This document shows, piece after piece, positions 5,460 through 8,880 of a stretch of DNA of 8,880 bases. Positions within the stretch are counted from its first letter, which is position 1, and the number at the start of each line of letters is the position of its first letter. The stretch is from positions 1-8,880 of the forward strand of contig JAIRKV010000036.1 in the NCBI GenBank assembly GCA_031259935.1, in the 5' to 3' direction. The position numbers were made by a program, and so were the translations under genes. This stretch comes from Prevotellaceae bacterium (GTDB lineage: Bacteria; Bacteroidota; Bacteroidia; Bacteroidales; UBA932). Below the pieces are notes generated by a model, which ran no database searches, was not told where the DNA came from, and saw nothing but the letters and a program-made list of their open reading frames with translations.

Positions 5460-7592
5460 CTAAAATTTGGGTTTCATATCCAGATTATACATAACAAACG
5501 AATACAAATCAGTCTGTTCCTGTATTGTTTTACTGATAGGTTTACCAGCGCCGTGTCCTGCTTTGGTTTCGATACGGATAAGTTTTGGAGCGTTTCCTGT
5601 ATTTGCAGCCTGCAGCGCTGCGGCATATTTAAACGAATGAGCCGGAACAACTCTGTCGTCGTGGTCGGCAGTAGTAACAAGTATTGCAGGATATGCCGTT
5701 CCGTCGTTTTTGATATTATGCAATGGCGAATATGCACGAAGATATTCAAACATTTCTTTGCTGTCTTCGCTTGTGCCGTAATCGCTTGCCCAGTTCCATC
5801 CTATCGTAAATTTGTGATAACGCAGCATGTCCATAACACCAACCAAAGGCAAGGCAACGCGGAACAGGTCGGGACGCTGATTTACGCAGGCGCCAACAAG
5901 AAGTCCGCCGTTTGAACCTCCGGCAATAGCAATTTTACTGCTGTTTGTATATTTTTTTTCGATAAGATATTCGGCTGCTGCAATAAAATCATCGAATACA
6001 TTTTGTTTTTGCATTTTTGTTCCTGCGATATGCCAGGTTTCGCCATATTCGCCGCCTCCGCGCAAATTAACCTGAGCATAAATTCCTCCGTTCTCCAGAA
6101 AAGGAATACGCATTGTTGAAAATCCCGGATTAAGACTTACGTTGAATCCGCCATATCCGTACAGATAAACAGGATTTGTTCCATCAAGTTTTAATTCTTT
6201 TTTATATGTAAGAAACATTGGTATTTTTGTGCCATCCTTACTTGGGAAAAATATTTGTTCGGTAATAAAATTATCCGCATTAAATTTAACTTTCGGGGCA
6301 ATATAAAGTTCCGACACGTTGTTGTCGATATCGTATTTATATATGCTGCTGGGAAAAGTGAAAGATGAAAATGAATAAAAAATTTCCTTTTCATCCCTGT
6401 TGCCCCTGAAGCCAACAGAACCCAAAGTCGGCAATTTGATTTCGCTTTTCTGTTTTCCATCAAGCGAATACACGTAAGCGTGTTCGGATGCATCCCTGTC
6501 ATATATAAGAATCATTTGTCCTGCAACAAAATTAACGCTTGTCAACACATTTTCGGCTTCAGGAACAAGGTCTTTCCATTTTTCTACTTTGGGCGCATTT
6601 ATGTCGGCTTTTGCAAGTTTATATTTCGGAGCCTTGTAATTTGTGTAAAAATAAACACTGTTGTCGATTACGTCGAGCGGATAATATTCATATTCGTAAT
6701 CGCCTGCAATTTCAATAACGGGCGAGCCTGATTTCGACAGATTTTGCATAAACAGACGATTTCCGAGTCCCGCTCCCGATTCGGTTATAAATAAAACCGT
6801 TTCGTCATCATTAACCGAAGCCGAGTAGAAACGTTTCGGATATTCGGGATTTTGATAGGCAAGTTTATCATTGCTCTGTTCGTCGCCGATTTTGTGATAG
6901 TATATTTTGTGATTTTCGTTTACATTAGAATACTCCTTGCCTTTTTCGGGAGCATCGTATGCGCTGTAATAGAATCCATCGCCAAACCAGCTTGCGTTTG
7001 TAAATTTTGCCCATTCGATGCGGTCGTTTGTAAGTTGCCGAGAAGATAAATCCATTACATAAATTTCTTCCCAGTCGGAACCGCTGCGCGATATTGTATA
7101 GGCAAGATATTTTCCGTTGTTTGAAAACGAAATACCCGAAAGAGCAACCGTGCCATCATCCGACAGCGTGTTCGGGTCGAGTAAAACGCTTGCTTCGCCG
7201 TCTATTGTTTCTTTCACATACAAAACGCTTTGGTTTTGCAAGCCGTTATTTTTGAAAAAATAATATTTTCCGTGCTTTTTAAATGGCGTGCCGATTTTTT
7301 CGTAATTTACGATATCGGTAAGGCGCTGTTTGAGTTTGTTGCGAAACGGAATATTTTCCAAATAGTTTTGCGTAATTTTGTTTTCAGCAGCAACCCAGTC
7401 TGCAACGGCTTGAGTCGTATCATTTTCGAGCCAGCGATAAGGATCGGCAACTTCGACACCGAAATAAGTATCGGTAACATTTTGTTTTTCTGCTTTGGGA
7501 TAAGTGATATTAGTTTCTGTTTTATCAGTGCACGAAATACCTGACATAAAAAGTCCTCCCAATAAAATAAATTGTGTAAGTTTTATTTGCAT
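5460..7592 (-). CDS. Prolyl oligopeptidase, family S9A, probable lipoprotein, 710 aa
   Basis: This serine peptidase is predicted to cut short peptides after proline. The N-terminal signal segment MQIKLTQFILLGGLFMSGIS ends at Cys21, followed by TDKTET. That fits a lipoprotein, although Gly at -3 is not a canonical lipobox residue, and places the enzyme in the periplasm or on a membrane. The first conserved block contains DPYRWLEND. A seven-bladed beta-propeller domain spans roughly residues 80-430, and an alpha/beta-hydrolase domain follows from about 470 to the end. By alignment with the well-studied pig enzyme the catalytic triad is Ser560 in GGSNGG, Asp645 in DHDDRVVP and His680 in KAGHGAGKP, so the active site is complete. 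The length is normal for the family. The gene is a single transcription unit, with its promoter at 7622-7629 and its terminator at 5400-5432. Confidence 0.97.
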   Translation of the reverse strand: MQIKLTQFILLGGLFMSGISCTDKTETNITYPKAEKQNVTDTYFGVEVADPYRWLENDTTQAVADWVAAENKITQNYLENIPFRNKLKQRLTDIVNYEKIGTPFKKHGKYYFFKNNGLQNQSVLYVKETIDGEASVLLDPNTLSDDGTVALSGISFSNNGKYLAYTISRSGSDWEEIYVMDLSSRQLTNDRIEWAKFTNASWFGDGFYYSAYDAPEKGKEYSNVNENHKIYYHKIGDEQSNDKLAYQNPEYPKRFYSASVNDDETVLFITESGAGLGNRLFMQNLSKSGSPVIEIAGDYEYEYYPLDVIDNSVYFYTNYKAPKYKLAKADINAPKVEKWKDLVPEAENVLTSVNFVAGQMILIYDRDASEHAYVYSLDGKQKSEIKLPTLGSVGFRGNRDEKEIFYSFSSFTFPSSIYKYDIDNNVSELYIAPKVKFNADNFITEQIFFPSKDGTKIPMFLTYKKELKLDGTNPVYLYGYGGFNVSLNPGFSTMRIPFLENGGIYAQVNLRGGGEYGETWHIAGTKMQKQNVFDDFIAAAEYLIEKKYTNSSKIAIAGGSNGGLLVGACVNQRPDLFRVALPLVGVMDMLRYHKFTIGWNWASDYGTSEDSKEMFEYLRAYSPLHNIKNDGTAYPAILVTTADHDDRVVPAHSFKYAAALQAANTGNAPKLIRIETKAGHGAGKPISKTIQEQTDLYSFVMYNLDMKPKF

Positions 7593-7621
7593 TTGTTTTA
7601 ATTTTTAAAATTATTCAGATG

Positions 7622-7629
7622 CAAAATTA
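7622..7629 (-). promoter_or_regulatory. -7 element for the prolyl oligopeptidase gene
   Basis: On the minus strand this reads TAATTTTG, a full match to TAnnTTTG, 29 nt upstream of the ATG. The -33 side is weaker: TTTG motifs occur 12 nt (7642-7645) and 23 nt (7653-7656) upstream, neither at the ideal spacing of 19-21. The leader would be short, about 20 nt. The call rests on position and the -7 match. Confidence 0.5.
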
Positions 7630-7705
7630 ATATTAAATATTCAAACTGCGCACAAACGAATAAAAATTTACCGTTTTCCGATTTACGGTTTATATTAATT
7701 ATTAA

Positions 7706-7723
7706 ATAGTCGCTCCTTAAAAA
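7706..7723 (-). repeat. 18-nt intergenic repeat, copy 2
   Basis: On the plus strand it reads ATAGTCGCTCCTTAAAAA, identical over 18 nt to 8762-8779 and one mismatch from the reverse complement of 461-478. The flanks are not shared, so the conserved core is short. It lies about 114 nt upstream of the prolyl oligopeptidase start codon and upstream of its proposed promoter. Confidence 0.75.
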
Positions 7724-7792
7724 AGCACTGAAATTATTTATAATGACATTTAAAAATTTAAAGATTTTAATTTAAATCATAAATAACAAAAA

Positions 7793-7820
7793 AATTCGTG
7801 TAAATTCGTGTTATTCGTGG
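7793..7820. repeat. Short ATTCGTG tandem repeat
   Basis: ATTCGTG occurs three times with a period of 10, 10 and then 9 or 10 bases (starting at 7794, 7804 and 7813). The following DNA to about 7868 repeats AATCA-like words. Non-coding stretches of this style (ATTCGTGTAA words followed by AATCA words) are, from memory, scattered in Bacteroidota genomes. It has no evident function. Confidence 0.6.
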
Positions 7821-7936
7821 ACTGAAAAACAATCACGTCATATTAATCAAAAAAATCATTAAAATCACAGTCCGGATAGGCTCTTCGCAACAACAAAAAA
7901 AACATTTTTTCAGTCACCAAGTGTTAAATTTTTTTT

Positions 7937-8090
7937 GTCTTATAATTTATATTATAGGACAAATTATCTTTTGCAAAGTTAAATAAATATTTGATAATAC
8001 AATCTCCATATTTTAAAATATTTTTAAAATAAATTTACAATACACTATTATACAATAATTTAGCCTGACCTATAATATAAATTATAAGAC
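7937..8090 (-). mobile_element. MITE-like TIR element, copy B (well preserved)
   Basis: The left end GTCTTATAATTTATATTATA and the next four bases (7937-7960) are mirrored at 8067-8090 with 23 of 24 positions matching. The match extends outward through six more bases (T6 on the left, A6 on the right). The element is 154 bp, about 80 percent AT and without a coding sequence, which fits a miniature inverted-repeat transposable element. Copy A at 4109-4257 is its inverted relative. The right end is 39 nt before the barrel gene's start codon, so it forms part of that gene's upstream region. A target-site duplication is not clear because the flanks are homopolymers. Confidence 0.78.
7974..8003 (-). 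promoter_or_regulatory. Element-borne promoter in copy B
   Basis: On the minus strand ATTG (8000-8003) is followed after 18 nt by TAACTTTG (7974-7981). It is the counterpart of the methyltransferase promoter in copy A. It fires out of the element toward the prolyl oligopeptidase gene, whose start is about 380 nt away. The -33 match is weaker than in copy A. It could add a long-leader transcript or give a non-coding RNA. Confidence 0.45.
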
Positions 8091-8129
8091 AAAAAAGTTA
8101 TTTATTTAAAAATATTAAATTTAAATTTT

Positions 8130-8675
8130 ATGAAAAAATTATTATTCATTGCAGTATTAATCTGCGGAGTTGCATTGTCAGCTCAATCACAAGAATTTAA
8201 GCCATTTCGCGTAGATGCAGGTATTGGCTACGCTTTACCATTTTCGGATGCTCTTGATGGAGGAATTCAATTTTATCTTGAGCCGAAATATGAGGTTGCG
8301 CCTCAAATAGCGGTTGGTCTTCGTTGGGAAGGCTCGTTATTTGCTGGAGTTGAACAGGAAGGTCAAAGCGTTGATGTTAAATTGAGTTCGGCGTATATGG
8401 TTACGGGCGACTATTATTTTAACAACAACAAATTCCGTCCTTTTGCAGGGCTTGGTTTAGGGCTTTACAGTATTGGAGCAGCAAGCGTTACGGTGAATGA
8501 TCAAACTGTTGAAGGCGAAGCAAAAAACAATTTTGGAGCAATGATTCGCGCCGGTTTTGATATTTCTCATTTCCGTTTAGCTCTTTCTTACAATTATGGT
8601 GGTAAATCAGGTGATGAAACATTTCATTTCTTTGGCGCTACAATAGGTTTTTATCTTGGTGGCGGCAGAAAATAA
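8130..8675 (+). CDS. Small outer-membrane beta-barrel protein, 181 aa
   Basis: A signal peptide covers about residues 1-20 (MKKLLFIAVLICGVALSAQS), with cleavage likely just before Gln21 or nearby. The mature part of about 160 residues is made of alternating hydrophobic strands rich in Gly, Tyr and Phe, for example RVDAGIGYALPF, PQIAVGLRWEGSLFAG, KFRPFAGLGLGLY and FRLALSYNYGG. It ends in GATIGFYLGGG, the usual look of OmpA/OmpX-type eight-stranded barrels (the OMP beta-barrel families common in Bacteroidota). It would sit in the outer membrane; its role (structural, adhesion, small pore) cannot be read from sequence. The ATG follows an A/T-rich leader without a Shine-Dalgarno sequence. A strong terminator follows at 8702, so the gene is monocistronic. 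Confidence 0.92.
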   Translation: MKKLLFIAVLICGVALSAQSQEFKPFRVDAGIGYALPFSDALDGGIQFYLEPKYEVAPQIAVGLRWEGSLFAGVEQEGQSVDVKLSSAYMVTGDYYFNNNKFRPFAGLGLGLYSIGAASVTVNDQTVEGEAKNNFGAMIRAGFDISHFRLALSYNYGGKSGDETFHFFGATIGFYLGGGRK

Positions 8676-8701
8676 AATCTCTGTTTCTTAATTAAATGAA
8701 A

Positions 8702-8740
8702 ATAAATAAAGCATCTCGCGATTCGGGATGCTTTATTTAT
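8702..8740 (+). terminator. Strong terminator after the barrel gene
   Basis: ATAAATAAAGCATC (8702-8715) pairs perfectly with GATGCTTTATTTAT (8727-8740). The stem extends inward by about three pairs, including one T-G wobble, around a five-base loop. It begins 26 nt after the stop codon and is followed by TTTGTTT. The AT-rich symmetrical arms would let it act in both directions. Confidence 0.88.
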
Positions 8741-8761
8741 TTTGTTTCAGCATAAAATTAC

Positions 8762-8779
8762 ATAGTCGCTCCTTAAAAA
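8762..8779 (-). repeat. 18-nt intergenic repeat, copy 3
   Basis: This is identical to 7706-7723 on the same strand. It sits between the barrel gene's terminator and the DnaA box near the right edge. Two perfect copies and one near-perfect copy in under 9 kb are far above chance for an 18-mer. Confidence 0.75.
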
Positions 8780-8806
8780 GTAGATAACACATTGATTGTT
8801 AATAAC

Positions 8807-8816
8807 TTGTGGATAA
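8807..8816 (-). promoter_or_regulatory. Perfect DnaA box
   Basis: On the minus strand the site reads TTATCCACAA and contains the consensus DnaA box TTATCCACA. A second, weaker site with one mismatch to TTATNCACA lies just to its left at about 8798-8806 (TTATTAACA on the minus strand). Both are immediately upstream of the promoter of the gene starting at 8875. Confidence 0.55.
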
Positions 8817-8821
8817 AAAGA

Positions 8822-8853
8822 TTTGTATAAAATTGCAGGAATTAGTAACTTTA
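8822..8853 (+). promoter_or_regulatory. Promoter of the gene entering at the right edge
   Basis: TTTG (8822-8825) and TAACTTTA (8846-8853) are separated by 20 nt. The pair fits the Bacteroidota consensus except for the final base of the -7 element. The ATG at 8875 follows 21 nt later. Confidence 0.6.
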
Positions 8854-8874
8854 CAGCCAAAAAACAGAAAAATT

Positions 8875-8880
8875 ATGTTA
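8875..8880 (+). CDS. First two codons of a gene cut by the window edge
   Basis: The window ends in ATGTTA (Met-Leu) after an A-rich leader of Bacteroidota type (CAGAAAAATT) and a well-placed promoter. Nothing of the product can be read. The DnaA box upstream makes a DnaA-regulated gene, possibly dnaA itself, a guess worth testing. Confidence 0.4.

Larger units (their letters stand above)
7593..8129. other. 537-nt divergent intergenic region rich in repeats
   Basis: This is the space between the divergent prolyl oligopeptidase and barrel genes. From left to right it contains the oligopeptidase promoter, an 18-nt repeat, a simple AT-rich stretch (about 7738-7790), a short ATTCGTG tandem (7793-7820) and the TIR element (7937-8090). 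No open frame with coding character was seen. The barrel gene has no TAnnTTTG match on the plus strand here, so its promoter is not identified. Confidence 0.6.

Overview
The window looks like a chromosomal segment of a member of the Bacteroidota. Four things point that way. The intergenic DNA is very AT-rich. Promoters match the TTTG / TAnnTTTG pattern of that phylum's housekeeping sigma factor. Start codons follow A-rich leaders without a Shine-Dalgarno sequence. The proteins (a WG-repeat protein, a periplasmic-type S9A prolyl oligopeptidase and a small outer-membrane beta-barrel) are typical of that group. No rRNA, tRNA, CRISPR array or transposase gene was seen.

Layout. Bases 1-647 hold no convincing gene, only one copy of a palindromic dispersed repeat and one copy of an 18-nt repeat. 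A 720-residue exported WG-repeat protein follows on the minus strand (648-2810), with 102-bp tandem repeats inside the gene. A second palindromic repeat copy separates it from a GC-rich 220-residue protein of unknown function with a fibronectin-III-like C-terminus (3056-3718, minus). Upstream of that gene lies a 21-bp minisatellite (3782-3944). Next is an AT-rich element of about 150 bp with terminal inverted repeats (4109-4257), whose right part supplies a good promoter for a zinc-ribbon SAM methyltransferase (4314-5243, plus). That gene converges on a prolyl oligopeptidase (5460-7592, minus). The 537-nt gap after it holds the oligopeptidase promoter, a second 18-nt repeat copy, a short ATTCGTG tandem and a second, better preserved, inverted copy of the 150-bp element (7937-8090). 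An outer-membrane barrel gene (8130-8675, plus) ends in a strong hairpin terminator. The last 120 bases carry a third 18-nt repeat copy, a perfect DnaA box and a promoter leading to an ATG at 8875, the first codon of a gene outside the window.

The genes do not form an obvious pathway. Each appears to be its own transcription unit, and their strands alternate. The more notable content is between the genes, where at least five repeat families sit in about 2 kb. The best candidate for something undescribed is the TIR element at 4109-4257 and 7937-8090. It looks like a MITE that carries an outward Bacteroidota promoter and has been adopted as the promoter of the methyltransferase. All comparisons were made by eye; no database search was possible.
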